Below are positions 37,501 through 46,255 of a DNA stretch of 64,000 nt, piece by piece (position 1 is the first letter of the stretch; the number at the start of each line of letters is the position of its first letter). This stretch comes from DATFVA01 sp963811905 (GTDB taxonomy: Bacteria; Bacteroidota; Ignavibacteria; Ignavibacteriales; Ignavibacteriaceae), in contig CAWETK010000015.1 in assembly GCA_963811905.1 (NCBI GenBank), positions 124,001 through 188,000 on the forward strand, given 5' to 3'. Made by a program: the position numbers and the translations under genes. Under the pieces are notes generated by a model. The model saw nothing but the letters and a program-made list of their open reading frames with translations, searched no databases and had not been told where the DNA came from.

Positions 37501-38075
37501 TCAGACTGCTCATCGGCATCCTGACCTTGAGCCTGTTCAGGCGACATATATGCTGCGGTGCCCAGCGTTGAACCGCTTTTGGTTATCTGGGTATTTCCTG
37601 TGATTTTTGCCAGTCCGAAATCCATAATCTTAACTTTACCTTCAGCCGTAATCATTATATTCTGCGACTTTATATCCCTGTGAATAATCCCTTTTTTATG
37701 CGCTGAATTAATTCCCTCCGCTATCTGAGAAACGATCCTGACCGCTTCTTTTACTGGAATTATTCCAGCATTTATTTTTTCCTTTAACTCAATTCCTTCG
37801 ATGTATTCCATTACAATAAATACCTGTTCGTCAAAGTCTTCAATAGCGTGTATCGTAGTAATATTGGAATGGTTTAACGATGCAGCCGCCTGGGCCTCTG
37901 TTTCGAATCTCCTTTTCAGTTCAGGATAGGAGCATATATGCTGCGGCAGAAATTTAATAGCTACACTTCGTTTAAGCCTCTTGTCTTCAGCAAGATATAC
38001 AACACCCATTCCGCCTTGCCCGACTTGCTCAATTATCTTATAGTGAAGAATCGTTTTACCTGCTAAATTACTCAT
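34560..38075 (-). CDS. Large Ser/Thr protein kinase with AAA ATPase and TPR domains
   Basis: This 1171-residue cytosolic protein has a Hanks-type kinase domain (about 12-270): Gly loop GQGGMG (19-24), Lys41, HRD 132-134, DFG 152-154, and a threonine-rich activation segment. Next is an AAA/NB-ARC-like ATPase (about 300-720) with Walker A GEPGIGKT (330-337) and Walker B LVLILDD (446-452), then a long TPR array (about 760-1130). This kinase-ATPase-TPR order resembles PknK-like regulators. No membrane segment is seen. It may phosphorylate the STAS proteins; this is inferred from context. Confidence 0.92.
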   Translation of the reverse strand: MSNLAGKTILHYKIIEQVGQGGMGVVYLAEDKRLKRSVAIKFLPQHICSYPELKRRFETEAQAAASLNHSNITTIHAIEDFDEQVFIVMEYIEGIELKEKINAGIIPVKEAVRIVSQIAEGINSAHKKGIIHRDIKSQNIMITAEGKVKIMDFGLAKITGNTQITKSGSTLGTAAYMSPEQAQGQDADEQSDIFSYGIVLYEMLTGTLPFKGDYEYALIYSIINEEPDETILINNGVPEKLRKVVLKCLRKNREERYSSFDGVLKDIADFSIDVVYAFPDKDLPEEQTPVKSFIPQNGSNFTGREQEMKTLTALLENCKRNKGYTVFISGEPGIGKTQLVSALVNNHASEGLNFLYGRCLFKNEGGLPYHPFVSAVNNSLFSSHGHFISAITALAEKNNINISNKLAQIKTFLNFSGEYSKSIMHKEQLWESVLTMFMTIAADKPLVLILDDVQWADKTSIGLFAYLARNIKNLPVLLIGLCRPPEITVDDTDLIGTIRQLRIEDAASRIDLLRLSEKDTHNVIRKILGENPVDKKIVSEIYRQSEGNPLFIYELTRLMRDRNAIKKGKDSWVYNEEASLNTVSDKVQDVIKQRVDRLDDEAKEVLQFAACQGEYFQSSVLTECLKIDKIYLLKMLQHLEKEFNVIHYENKSYRFDHILIKDVLYESILPELREEYHKLIADSLIKTVGSKDEYASVIAHHLISGGSEEQSVNYLLTAAKAARELYAVEEAFSFYKKLIKIDNQFGLNTDCRKSMEEGLGDINLFTGNPDTALSHFKRFSELVKDSDDINGKIRSLRKSAECYRITGRLNEAEELCINAVNKAFESGRTSEKIESLNTLASVYASKADYEKMIEVSDKSIGYCKEIKDDKNLSVCLGNLGTAFWHLGNYPAASQQLNQAASIQRNIGDTRGLSTTLNFLALALLKQGGFEDALKAGFESIEIKTKIGDGQKIPGGLNAIGDIYREIGNVDKAIEYHEKSLSLAREYRNKGSMCDNLRDLGEDYFLKGDYDQALKYYYEVKELAEASGIKWYETRTLISFSEFYLQTGSLEEAEKYIDAGLKHSYEIGAKELIIEALWNKAKIQAKTNLSGDINQMFNEAIGIARSVGHKTFLWKLLNDYGRYLSLNLSNEEGAFMLKEAEEIVLQINSNIMDEDLRKVFLNSLREKEITLE

Positions 38076-38527
38076 ATTTAAAACTCCCCGTTAGTTGACC
38101 GAAACACAGTTCACCTGACTTATTCATTATCTTACATTCAAGAATATTTTTACCGATTGAATAATGCATTATTTATCAAATATCCTGATTTTTTTGTAAA
38201 TACCAATTCCATTTCCGGGAACCAGCTCGTTACTATTTGACTGGAATCAAAGGCATCCGGAGGGTTACTAGTAAATTTGCATTGGTTATTGATTTCATTG
38301 ATCATAGTTTTTCCATTTTGCAGAAATTAGTTTGCTTAATCTTCAGGTTTACAAAAACACTAAACAGCATATATTGCGAGTCGTTACCGGCACCTGTTGT
38401 CAATAAGTCAGTAAATAGATCGACAAACTTGTGTCTTACATCCCGCTCCGGTCCTTCTCCTCCACTGCTCGCCACTGTTCGGCCTTTAAAAGACTTCCAA
38501 CAGGTCCTTAACCCTCTGCTATCAGGA
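38076..38527. other. Gene-free gap between the two kinase genes
   Basis: About 450 bases have no convincing gene; an 84-codon minus-strand frame at 38302-38556 overlaps the end of the second kinase and has no family resemblance. The leader of the first kinase gene (38076-38160) is very AT-rich. No hairpin terminator is obvious. Confidence 0.4.
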
Positions 38528-41149
38528 TTATAACCTGCTTGAATATTTCTGTACAATTGCTTTGTATCCTGGTAAATCTCTCAGTGAATCATAAAGGGGA
38601 TCAAGTTTCAGCAGGTTGATGGAAAATGCACCCGGTATTGAGAGAATAAAATCTATTTGTTTCAGGGCCTGATTATAATTTCCGGTTAGAGCATAAATAT
38701 TTGCAAGATCCCACTGACGGTAATACCCTCGATAGGCTTCTTTCTCCAGCGGTAATAGTTCAATTCCTTTTTTTCCTTCGTAGACTGCCTTATCTGTTAG
38801 TCCCAATCCTGCATAGGTTACCCCAAGTGAACTGTGAAGACGTTCATCATCGGGATTTTCCCCGATCATTCTTTCAAGCTGAACCCGGGAGGAATCAAAA
38901 TATTCGTTTGATAAAGCAGGCTCATTTTTATACCTGTAAATTAAACCTGCCACTTGTGTCCAGGGAGTATAATTAAACTGTCCCGTCTCATACTCTCTGC
39001 CAGGCAGCCTTAGTTCAGTGAGAGCTTTGTTATAATCCCGGTTTAGTATATCAACTAAAACAGGAATATTTGGGGTAACATCAAGATAATCGTAATCTTT
39101 AACATCAGCTAATATCCGGGAGGCGGTTTTTGTTTCACCTTTCCATTGGATATAAAAACGTGCTTTGGTTACTTTCAGAGCACTAACATCAGGACTAAGC
39201 TCAATAGCTTTATCATAATATTTCACCGCATTAGCGTAATCCCGTAAAAGCCAGTAAGTCTCTCCGGTATTCCGGACATATTCTATGGACAAGGGGTTCA
39301 GGGTTACGCCTTTCAGCATATTCTTCAGGCTTTGGTCAAAAATGCCCATCCTTCTGTATACAACCCCGAGCCCAAATGAAGCTTCGGCATTGTTAGGTTG
39401 AATATCACGAGCTTTGGAAAATTCTTCTATCGCCTTTTCGTAATCCAGTTTGCACCAGTAATGATAATAGCCCAGTGCCAGGTAGGTATCGGCGAGGTCG
39501 GGGGCTAATTCAAACGATTTTTGTGCATTCTTAAAAGCATCACTAACGTTTTTTTCCGAACGGTCGTAAAAAAACCAGTACATTGATGCCTGTCCCCTCG
39601 ACAAATGAGAGTAAGCCAGGGCGAATTCAGGATCCAATTCAACAGCTTTTTTATAAAGGTTTATGCAGCTCACAAAGTCTGATTTCAAATAGGAACCTCG
39701 CATCTCATAAGATAACCCCCGGAGATATAAGTCGTATGCCTCAAGGTTTTTAGTCGGAGCATTCTGTTGTACCTGACCCGCAAGCAGTGAACCGCCCAGC
39801 TGGTCAACAACTTTCTGAGCTATGTCATTCTGCACGCTGAAAATGTCATCGAGAACTTTATCATAAGAATCCGACCATGTGATTGTATTGTCCGAAACCC
39901 TTGTGAGCTGCGGAGTAATCCTTACACGGCTTATTTTATCTCCTCCCTTTGCCCACCTTATCGTTCCGCTTAAGATATAATTAACGCCCAGCTCTTTTCC
40001 TATTTCTTCTGTACTCTTATTGGAATTTGCCAGCTTTTCAGCACTGTTGCGTGAAATTACACCGATGTTGCCTATTGAAGCCAGTTTACTTGTTATTTCC
40101 TCTGTCACACCATCCGCAAAGTAATTTTCATCCTGAGAGCCTAAATTTTCAAACGGCATTACAACAATCATTTTCCGTGCAGCGTCGGGCTCCACTTGTC
40201 CTGTGCCCTGTTTGAAATAGAACCAGCCAGCAGCTGCAAGTACTATTATAACTGCTGCTGCAAACCAGACCCATCTCTTCGCAGGTTTCTTAACTTCAGG
40301 CTGTGATATTATTCCGGAACCCGATATTCGTGAACCGGAATTGCCTTTTAAAGCTGCCAGATCAGCGTATAGTTCACTTACCCCTCTGTACCTTTCCGCC
40401 GGATCTTTTGCCGTGGAATTCCTGATTATTTTGTTTAATTCTTCCGGTATCCCCTTTATCTCCGGCAGCTCATCATTTAAAATAGAATATATAATGGCCT
40501 GCTCATATTCGCCCTTAAAGGGACTGCTTCCTGTAAGCATTTCATAGATTATAATACCGAGTGCCCAAATATCCGTTCTTTGATCTACTGTATCGCCTCT
40601 TGTCTGTTCGGGCGACATATAAGCAGCTGTTCCGACAGTTGACCCGAATTTCGTAACACCTGCAGATGCTTTTGATTTGGCAAGACCAAAGTCGACTATC
40701 TTGACATCCCCATATTTTGTTATCATTATATTCGCCGGCTTAATATCCCTGTGAACAATTCCTCCTTTATGAGCCCTTTCCAGGCCGGCAGCAATTTGAA
40801 GTGCAATATTTATTGCGTCATCTACAGGCATCGGACCGCGGTTTATTTTTCTCTTTAATGTCTCCCCTTCATAAAATGCCATCGCAATAAACAGCTGCCC
40901 GTCTTCTGTTTTATTTATATCATATATTGTACAGATATTCGGATGGTCGAGTGATGAAGCAGATTTTGCTTCCGTCATAAACCTGTTCTCCGCCTCATCA
41001 TCGGCAAGCAAATGAGGGGGTAAAAATTTTAAGGCAACCACACGGTCCAGTTTTTCATCCCTTGCTTTGTACACAACTCCCATCCCTCCGCCGCCGGATT
41101 TTTCAAGAATTGTATACTGAAATATTTTTTTACCGGTCAAATCATTCAT
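38528..41149 (-). CDS. Transmembrane Ser/Thr kinase with TolB-like and TPR domains
   Basis: This 873-residue protein begins with a Hanks-type kinase (about 12-270; Lys41, HRD around D135, DFG around D153), followed by one membrane segment (about 293-312), a TolB/FlgO-like domain (about 328-465, with MPFENLGSQDENYFADGV) and TPRs to the C terminus. The kinase faces the cytoplasm and the TolB-like/TPR part should be outside. The combination suggests a sensor kinase that reads an envelope signal. It follows the small gene at 41174 by 24 bp. Confidence 0.9.
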   Translation of the reverse strand: MNDLTGKKIFQYTILEKSGGGGMGVVYKARDEKLDRVVALKFLPPHLLADDEAENRFMTEAKSASSLDHPNICTIYDINKTEDGQLFIAMAFYEGETLKRKINRGPMPVDDAINIALQIAAGLERAHKGGIVHRDIKPANIMITKYGDVKIVDFGLAKSKASAGVTKFGSTVGTAAYMSPEQTRGDTVDQRTDIWALGIIIYEMLTGSSPFKGEYEQAIIYSILNDELPEIKGIPEELNKIIRNSTAKDPAERYRGVSELYADLAALKGNSGSRISGSGIISQPEVKKPAKRWVWFAAAVIIVLAAAGWFYFKQGTGQVEPDAARKMIVVMPFENLGSQDENYFADGVTEEITSKLASIGNIGVISRNSAEKLANSNKSTEEIGKELGVNYILSGTIRWAKGGDKISRVRITPQLTRVSDNTITWSDSYDKVLDDIFSVQNDIAQKVVDQLGGSLLAGQVQQNAPTKNLEAYDLYLRGLSYEMRGSYLKSDFVSCINLYKKAVELDPEFALAYSHLSRGQASMYWFFYDRSEKNVSDAFKNAQKSFELAPDLADTYLALGYYHYWCKLDYEKAIEEFSKARDIQPNNAEASFGLGVVYRRMGIFDQSLKNMLKGVTLNPLSIEYVRNTGETYWLLRDYANAVKYYDKAIELSPDVSALKVTKARFYIQWKGETKTASRILADVKDYDYLDVTPNIPVLVDILNRDYNKALTELRLPGREYETGQFNYTPWTQVAGLIYRYKNEPALSNEYFDSSRVQLERMIGENPDDERLHSSLGVTYAGLGLTDKAVYEGKKGIELLPLEKEAYRGYYRQWDLANIYALTGNYNQALKQIDFILSIPGAFSINLLKLDPLYDSLRDLPGYKAIVQKYSSRL

Positions 41150-41173
41150 ATCAGACTGCCTTCAGTTCCTTCA

Positions 41174-41518
41174 TTAATTATTTGATTTGTATGAGAAATA
41201 GAATACTTTATTGATAGTGCTTGTTATAAGGTTATTCCCGAATTCAATACAAAGACCCGGGGCTGCTATAATATCTGTTTTTATTGCTGTCCCTCCCCAG
41301 GTACACCCGCGGATATTAATTCTGCATGGAGATAGTTTCTGCCTGTCGAACCATCCGCCCGATACAAGGTACTCATCAGCTTTCACCACTTTAATCACAT
41401 AAACTGAATTCAGCGTTTTAAGGTAGACCTGATCTCCCGGTTCAAGCCTATGCTTATAAAGCTGAATTAGTCTGCTCCCCATATTTGTTAAATTTTTTAG
41501 TTCAAATCCTGCATTCAT
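41174..41518 (-). CDS. Protein of unknown function in kinase cluster
   Basis: This 114-residue protein is soluble, with no signal peptide. The first half (HRLEPGDQVYLKTLNSVYVIKVV) looks like a small beta barrel; C-terminal residues include three cysteines. I do not recognise the family. It sits 11 bp after the double-ABM gene and 24 bp before the kinase gene, so it belongs to the same transcription unit. Confidence 0.68.
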   Translation of the reverse strand: MNAGFELKNLTNMGSRLIQLYKHRLEPGDQVYLKTLNSVYVIKVVKADEYLVSGGWFDRQKLSPCRINIRGCTWGGTAIKTDIIAAPGLCIEFGNNLITSTINKVFYFSYKSNN

Positions 41519-41529
41519 AAATTTTTTAA

Positions 41530-42288
41530 TTAATGATAAAAGTTTTTTCCGGTTACCAGGTTGTAGCTTTCAACTTTCATATCTTCAGAAGTTTTTATAT
41601 TTGCGCTGTAATCCCGTTCAAGAGCCATTTTCCAGCGGTAGAATTGTGAGAAAGTATGCGATACTTTATTGACAAGTGCATCGAATTTTCCAGAACTTTC
41701 GTAAAGGTCTGCATCGCCTTTACTGTCCCATATAGTCACCGAAATAAAGCCGCTCTTGTCTTGTACACTCTGCGTCAGGTATGCATACTTACATCCTTCT
41801 GTTGTAAGCAGCGCGGGAATTATTTCATCTGTGTATATCTGCTTAAATTCTTCCTCCTTCCCTTCCTGTATTGAAAGGGATACAATCCTCACATAAAGGC
41901 GTGAATCGATGCTCCTTGTGTCTGATTTATCGGCCTGTGCCCGTACAGCATATTTTTTGATCACCGGTTCCTCACTTACCTGCTGATATTCCAGTTCCAG
42001 GTTTTCAGATAACTGAATTTTCCACTCGGATGAATTCTGAAGATATTGTCTTATTTTTCCCAGCAGCTCTTCGTATACTCCTCCTTTTTCATAACTTTCT
42101 GCCTGCTCCTGTTTATCCCATAAAGTAAGCGAGATAAATTCACATTCCTCTGCTCCGCTTTCGATTAAACCCGCAAATCTGCACCCGTCTGTTTTCTGCA
42201 GTCTTTCAATAACATCTCTGTTATATGCTTCACGGAATTCAGAAATAACGGGTCTCTCTACATTTAATTGTACAAGTCTCATAAACAT
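41530..42288 (-). CDS. Tandem ABM-domain protein
   Basis: The 252-residue protein contains two related ABM (antibiotic biosynthesis monooxygenase) modules, about 1-85 and 128-225. Each has a VRLV-type first strand, a helix with EFREAYNRDVI or EFKQIYTDEII, a CRFAGLIES or CKYAYLTQS strand and an SLTLWDKQEQAESYE or SVTIWDSKGDADLYE helix. The duplication should fold as an intramolecular dimer. No catalytic residue is certain; a sensory or electron-transfer role in this kinase cluster is possible. Confidence 0.78.
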   Translation of the reverse strand: MFMRLVQLNVERPVISEFREAYNRDVIERLQKTDGCRFAGLIESGAEECEFISLTLWDKQEQAESYEKGGVYEELLGKIRQYLQNSSEWKIQLSENLELEYQQVSEEPVIKKYAVRAQADKSDTRSIDSRLYVRIVSLSIQEGKEEEFKQIYTDEIIPALLTTEGCKYAYLTQSVQDKSGFISVTIWDSKGDADLYESSGKFDALVNKVSHTFSQFYRWKMALERDYSANIKTSEDMKVESYNLVTGKNFYH

Positions 42289-42314
42289 TTTACATCTACT
42301 CCTTTCGGAATATC

Positions 42315-42650
42315 TTAGTTATTAAAACTTTCTGCAGCTTCATCTGCCGTGCTATAAATTTCAAAAATCTGGTTCAGCCTGGTTATCGATAACAAACCTT
42401 CTATCTTGTTTGTTATATTCGCAAGCTTTAATAGGCCTCCGTTATCCTTCATCTTTCTGTAACCGCTTATAAGAATTCCCATACCTGAACTATTTAGAAT
42501 GGTAATACCTGATAAGTCCACTACAATATTCTTCTTCCCCTGCTGCAGCAGGTTATCGAGGGTCCTGTTCATCCGGCCCGCCAGCGTACCTCCGACCAGC
42601 TTCCCTTTCAATTCTATGATAACGGTTCCATACTGCTCCTTTATATTCAT
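42315..42650 (-). CDS. STAS-domain protein, second copy in the cluster
   Basis: This 111-residue STAS protein has the loop ITILNSSGMGILISG, with candidate phospho-acceptor Ser. It is clearly related to the STAS protein at 34156 (shared KLVGG, QGKKNIVVD and LLSITRLNQIF blocks), so the two are paralogues. It starts 27 bp after the phosphatase gene. Confidence 0.88.
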   Translation of the reverse strand: MNIKEQYGTVIIELKGKLVGGTLAGRMNRTLDNLLQQGKKNIVVDLSGITILNSSGMGILISGYRKMKDNGGLLKLANITNKIEGLLSITRLNQIFEIYSTADEAAESFNN

Positions 42651-42677
42651 TCAACCCTCTATGTAACAGGTTAAAAT

Positions 42678-43976
42678 TTATTTAATACGTTTAACTATGA
42701 CCATCGTTATATCATCGGATTGGGGAGCACCTTTGGTAAATGTTTCAACATCTTTAAAGATTTCTCTAATTATTTCTTCAGCGGGGAGATGTAAATTTTT
42801 CCTGATTGAATTTTCCAGTCTTTCTTCCCCGAATTCCTGCTCGGAGAAGTTCATTGCTTCGGTCACACCATCGGAATATAAAATGAATACATCATCAGTA
42901 CCTAATTCAGTTGTCTCTTCCTCATAGATATATTCAGGAATGATGCCTACTACAATTCCGCCTTCGCTTAATCGTTTTGGTTCTTTTCCCGGGGAAAAAA
43001 GATATGGACTATTATGACCGGCATTGCAGTATATAAGCTTATGGTCATCTTTGTTCAGTATAGCATAGAAGAGGGTAGCATACCTGGTCGGATCTGTACT
43101 GTGATACAATATGGTGTTTGCAAACGCCACAGAGTTTTTACATTCATTACCCATATAAGCCTGGCCTCTTAATGAAGCCTGAAGGTTAGCCATAAGAAGA
43201 GAAGCAGGAATTCCTTTGCCTGCAATATCACCAAGACAGAAGGCTATCCTTCCATCCTTGAGAGGAATAAAATCGTAATAATCGCCCCCTACTTCCTTCG
43301 CAGGAATGCTTTTTCCGGCAAACTGGTATAATTCGCTTACAGGTACCTCCTTAGGAAGAAGATTCTCCTGGATGTTTTTTGCTACTCTCATTTCTTCCTG
43401 GATATGCTGCAGCGCCTGTTCTTCAAGGTACAACCGTGCATTTTCAATTATCTGTGCAGACTGGGCAGCAATTATGGAGAGGAGTCTTTGATCATTCTGT
43501 GTAAACCCCGAGTCATCATGTTTGTTGAATACATTTATTATTCCTGTCATCCTGCCTTTAAGCATTAATGGTACGCCAAGCAGCGATCTGATAGTAACTT
43601 TCTCATCGGGCGATAATTTGAACCTGTCGTCAGTCGTTAAATTATTTACAAGAAGCGGAGACTTGTTTTTTAACATCCAGCCTGTAAGCTGTGCATCAAG
43701 CCTGTATGGAAGGGAACTCATTACTGAATCCTGTTTCCTTATCATCGTATGAAAAGGTTTGTTTATATCCTTCTCATTCAGGAGCATAACGGCTCCCTGT
43801 TCAACCCGGAGGTGCTTTACACATTTATGGACGATCAGGTCAACAATTTTCTCAAGGGACTGTGTTGAACTGATGGCGATAGCAATATCATTCAGAATTG
43901 ATAGTTCTGCAACTGCCGCCCGGAGCCGATTATTCTCCTCGACAAGCAGATCTATATTTTTAAGGGTTTCAGGCAT
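42678..43976 (-). CDS. GAF-SpoIIE/RsbU-type PP2C phosphatase
   Basis: This 432-residue protein begins with a short coiled coil (10-40) and a GAF domain (about 40-185), then a helical linker and a SpoIIE-type PP2C domain (about 225-432) with the metal-binding GGDYYDF, GDIAGKGIPASLLMA, YSDGVTEAMN and SDDITMV motifs. It should dephosphorylate the STAS proteins when its GAF domain senses a signal. It is first in the minus-strand signalling operon. Confidence 0.92.
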   Translation of the reverse strand: MPETLKNIDLLVEENNRLRAAVAELSILNDIAIAISSTQSLEKIVDLIVHKCVKHLRVEQGAVMLLNEKDINKPFHTMIRKQDSVMSSLPYRLDAQLTGWMLKNKSPLLVNNLTTDDRFKLSPDEKVTIRSLLGVPLMLKGRMTGIINVFNKHDDSGFTQNDQRLLSIIAAQSAQIIENARLYLEEQALQHIQEEMRVAKNIQENLLPKEVPVSELYQFAGKSIPAKEVGGDYYDFIPLKDGRIAFCLGDIAGKGIPASLLMANLQASLRGQAYMGNECKNSVAFANTILYHSTDPTRYATLFYAILNKDDHKLIYCNAGHNSPYLFSPGKEPKRLSEGGIVVGIIPEYIYEEETTELGTDDVFILYSDGVTEAMNFSEQEFGEERLENSIRKNLHLPAEEIIREIFKDVETFTKGAPQSDDITMVIVKRIK

Positions 43977-43995
43977 ATCTTCCTTCTGCTTCTAT

Positions 43996-44016
43996 TGTCT
44001 GTCAAAATGGCAGACA
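43996..44016. promoter_or_regulatory. Palindromic site upstream of the SpoIIE-phosphatase gene
   Basis: TGTCTGTC-AAAAT-GGCAGACA has 8-bp arms with one mismatch and lies 20 bp before the phosphatase ATG. The core TGTCAAAATGGCA resembles the two palindromes TGACAAAATGTCA at 62615 and 62753. It is a possible operator for a dimeric regulator. Confidence 0.4.
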
Positions 44017-44184
44017 TGCTTCTAATATGAATATCTGAAAAGATTGAATATATCTCCTGGTACCGCAAGATGATTGAGGGAAAAGGATGCAGAGAATCCC
44101 TGTTAAAAAGAAGGGGATTCAGTCTCAAAAGTATTTAATTCCAGGAATAAAGGAAGATAAGCAGAATTTTCATTTAGATCAAAA

Positions 44185-44742
44185 TTAATGTTTCCAGCAG
44201 GTAATTATATGATCATTAACCATCCCGGTTGCCTGCATATGGGCATAACAAATGGTTGTACCTACAAATTTAAAACCTCTTTTCTTAAGGTCCTTGCTCA
44301 TTATATCGGAAATCTCTGTACTTGCCGGAACCTCTTTAAGAGATTTGAATTTATTTTTAACAGGCTTATGGTTCACAAACTGCCAGATATATTTATCGAA
44401 GCTGCCGAATTCTTCCTGCACCTTAAGAAAGGCGCGGGCATTTGTTACAGCCGCCTCAACTTTCAGTTTGTTTCTTATTATTCCCTCATCTTTCAATAAG
44501 GAATTGATTTTTCTTTTACCGTAGCGGGCAATTTTATCAGCATCGAAATTATCGAATGCTTTCCGGAAGTTATCCCTTTTTCGCAATATAGTAATCCAGC
44601 TTAGACCAGCCTGGAAGCCTTCAAGGATAAGGAATTCAAAAAGCTTCCGGTCATCATGTATCGGAACCCCCCATTCTTCGTCATGATATTTTATGTATAT
44701 AGGGTCGGATGTACTCCATCCGCATCTTATCTTTTCTTTCAA
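44185..44742 (-). CDS. tag: DNA-3-methyladenine glycosylase I
   Basis: Tag removes 3-methyladenine from DNA. The 185-residue protein has the CGW start (7-9), YHDEEWGVP (19-27), catalytic-pocket Glu41 in LEGFQAGLSW, and the zinc ligands Cys7, His20, His178 and Cys182. The start is TTG at 44742: no in-frame ATG is available upstream of the essential CGW motif. It is a single gene on its strand. Confidence 0.94.
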   Translation of the reverse strand: MKEKIRCGWSTSDPIYIKYHDEEWGVPIHDDRKLFEFLILEGFQAGLSWITILRKRDNFRKAFDNFDADKIARYGKRKINSLLKDEGIIRNKLKVEAAVTNARAFLKVQEEFGSFDKYIWQFVNHKPVKNKFKSLKEVPASTEISDIMSKDLKKRGFKFVGTTICYAHMQATGMVNDHIITCWKH

Positions 44743-44895
44743 TTTTACTCTATTCTTTTTTTGATAGCTGAAATTAAAAACTTATGATTTATGATTCAAA
44801 TTCTAAATCTTAAATTATTTTGTATCAAGGACATCAACCATTTTCATTATAATCTTACAGAGATTAAATTATTATAGAAACTTTATGGAATTATT

Positions 44896-46254
44896 ATGAC
44901 TAAATTTTCACTGCTTCTCGCCGGCATCCTCTTCCTTGGCCCTTCTATTATTCCTCAGGATAAGGGAACGGGTATTGATAAAGAAAAATACGCTCAAATC
45001 GTAAAAGAAGAATTCCTGCATGCCTGGAATGCCTATAAAAAATACGCATGGGGACATGATGAACTGAAGCCGGTAAGTAAATCGGGCTTCGACTGGTATG
45101 GACCCTCCTTTTATATGACTCCTGTTGACGCGTTCGATACAATGCTCCTCATGGGATTAAACGATGAGGCTGCAGAAACAAAAGAATTGATCTTAAATAA
45201 TCTGAATTTCGATCAGGATGTTTTTGTACAGAACTTCGAAATAACAATAAGGTTTCTCGGGGGACTCCTTTCTGCATATGAGTTTGACGGAGATAAGAGA
45301 TTTTTAGCACTTGCCGAGGATCTCGGGAAAAGACTGCTTCCTGTTTTTAATTCGAAAACCGGGATGCCTTATGTTAATGTCAATCTTAAGACAGGTGAAA
45401 CAAAAAATGAAGTAAATAATCCTGCTGAAATTGGAACGCTTATGCTTGAGTTCGGAACGCTGAGCAGACTTACCGGAAACAGCATCTACTACGATAAAGC
45501 AAAGAATGCTGTTAAGCAGGTTTATAAGAGAAGATCAAAGATCGGACTTGTAGGAACCACGATAAATGTAAATACAGGCGAATGGCAGGATACAGAGAGT
45601 CATATCAGCGGGATGATAGATTCCTATTACGAGTATCTGCTTAAAAGCTGGCTGCTGCTGGGAGATAACGATTTTAAGGTAATGTATGATTCAAGTATAG
45701 CTGCGGTAAACCATTTTCTGCCTGATACCGTTGCTAGCAGACTGTGGTACGGAAAGGTTGATATGAATACAGGACAAAGAACAAACACAACTTTCGGCGC
45801 ACTTGATGCTTTCCTGCCCGCTGTGCTTTCACTCGGCCGTGATTTGAAAAGGGCTGAAGATCTGCAGGGGTCCTGTTTTTTTATGTGGAAGCATTTCGGA
45901 ATTGAGCCGGAAGAATTTAATTACAAAACAATGGAAGCTACATATCCCCAGTATGTTCTAAGGCCTGAAAACATAGAATCGGCGTATTACCTGTACCACT
46001 TCACAAAAGACGACAAATATCTTAAAATGGGAGAAGTCTATCTTAAAAGCATAATGGACAAATGCAGGCTTGACGAAGGGTATACCTCGCTTCAAAATGT
46101 TAGTACCGGTGAAAAAGGCGATAAGATGCCGAGCTTCTTCATGGCGGAAACATTGAAATATTTATACCTGCTGTTTTCGGATGAGAACGTGCTTGATTTT
46201 AACAGCGTTATTTTTAATACAGAGGCTCACCCGTTAAAAATAAAATTCAGATGA
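44896..46254 (+). CDS. Glycoside hydrolase family 47 alpha-1,2-mannosidase, secreted
   Basis: This 452-residue GH47 (class I alpha-mannosidase) protein has a signal peptide (about 1-20). Conserved segments include VDAFDTMLLMG, the catalytic-region DQDVFVQNFEITIRFLGGLLSA, HISGMIDSYYEYLLK, LRPENIESAYYLY, SFFMAETLKYLYLLFSD and the calcium-binding VIFNTEAHPL (Thr442). All expected acidic residues seem to be present, so it is probably active on alpha-1,2-mannosides. GH47 is mainly eukaryotic; bacterial members are known but rare. It may serve glycan degradation. Confidence 0.9.
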   Translation: MTKFSLLLAGILFLGPSIIPQDKGTGIDKEKYAQIVKEEFLHAWNAYKKYAWGHDELKPVSKSGFDWYGPSFYMTPVDAFDTMLLMGLNDEAAETKELILNNLNFDQDVFVQNFEITIRFLGGLLSAYEFDGDKRFLALAEDLGKRLLPVFNSKTGMPYVNVNLKTGETKNEVNNPAEIGTLMLEFGTLSRLTGNSIYYDKAKNAVKQVYKRRSKIGLVGTTINVNTGEWQDTESHISGMIDSYYEYLLKSWLLLGDNDFKVMYDSSIAAVNHFLPDTVASRLWYGKVDMNTGQRTNTTFGALDAFLPAVLSLGRDLKRAEDLQGSCFFMWKHFGIEPEEFNYKTMEATYPQYVLRPENIESAYYLYHFTKDDKYLKMGEVYLKSIMDKCRLDEGYTSLQNVSTGEKGDKMPSFFMAETLKYLYLLFSDENVLDFNSVIFNTEAHPLKIKFR

Positions 46255-46255
46255 T

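Noticed and set aside
38302..38556. 84-codon minus-strand frame between the kinase genes
   Set aside because: It overlaps the end of the kinase gene, shows no family resemblance and has biased composition.
44094..44120. Inverted repeat GAATCCC / GGGATTC
   Set aside because: No T-tract follows in either direction, so I do not call it a terminator.
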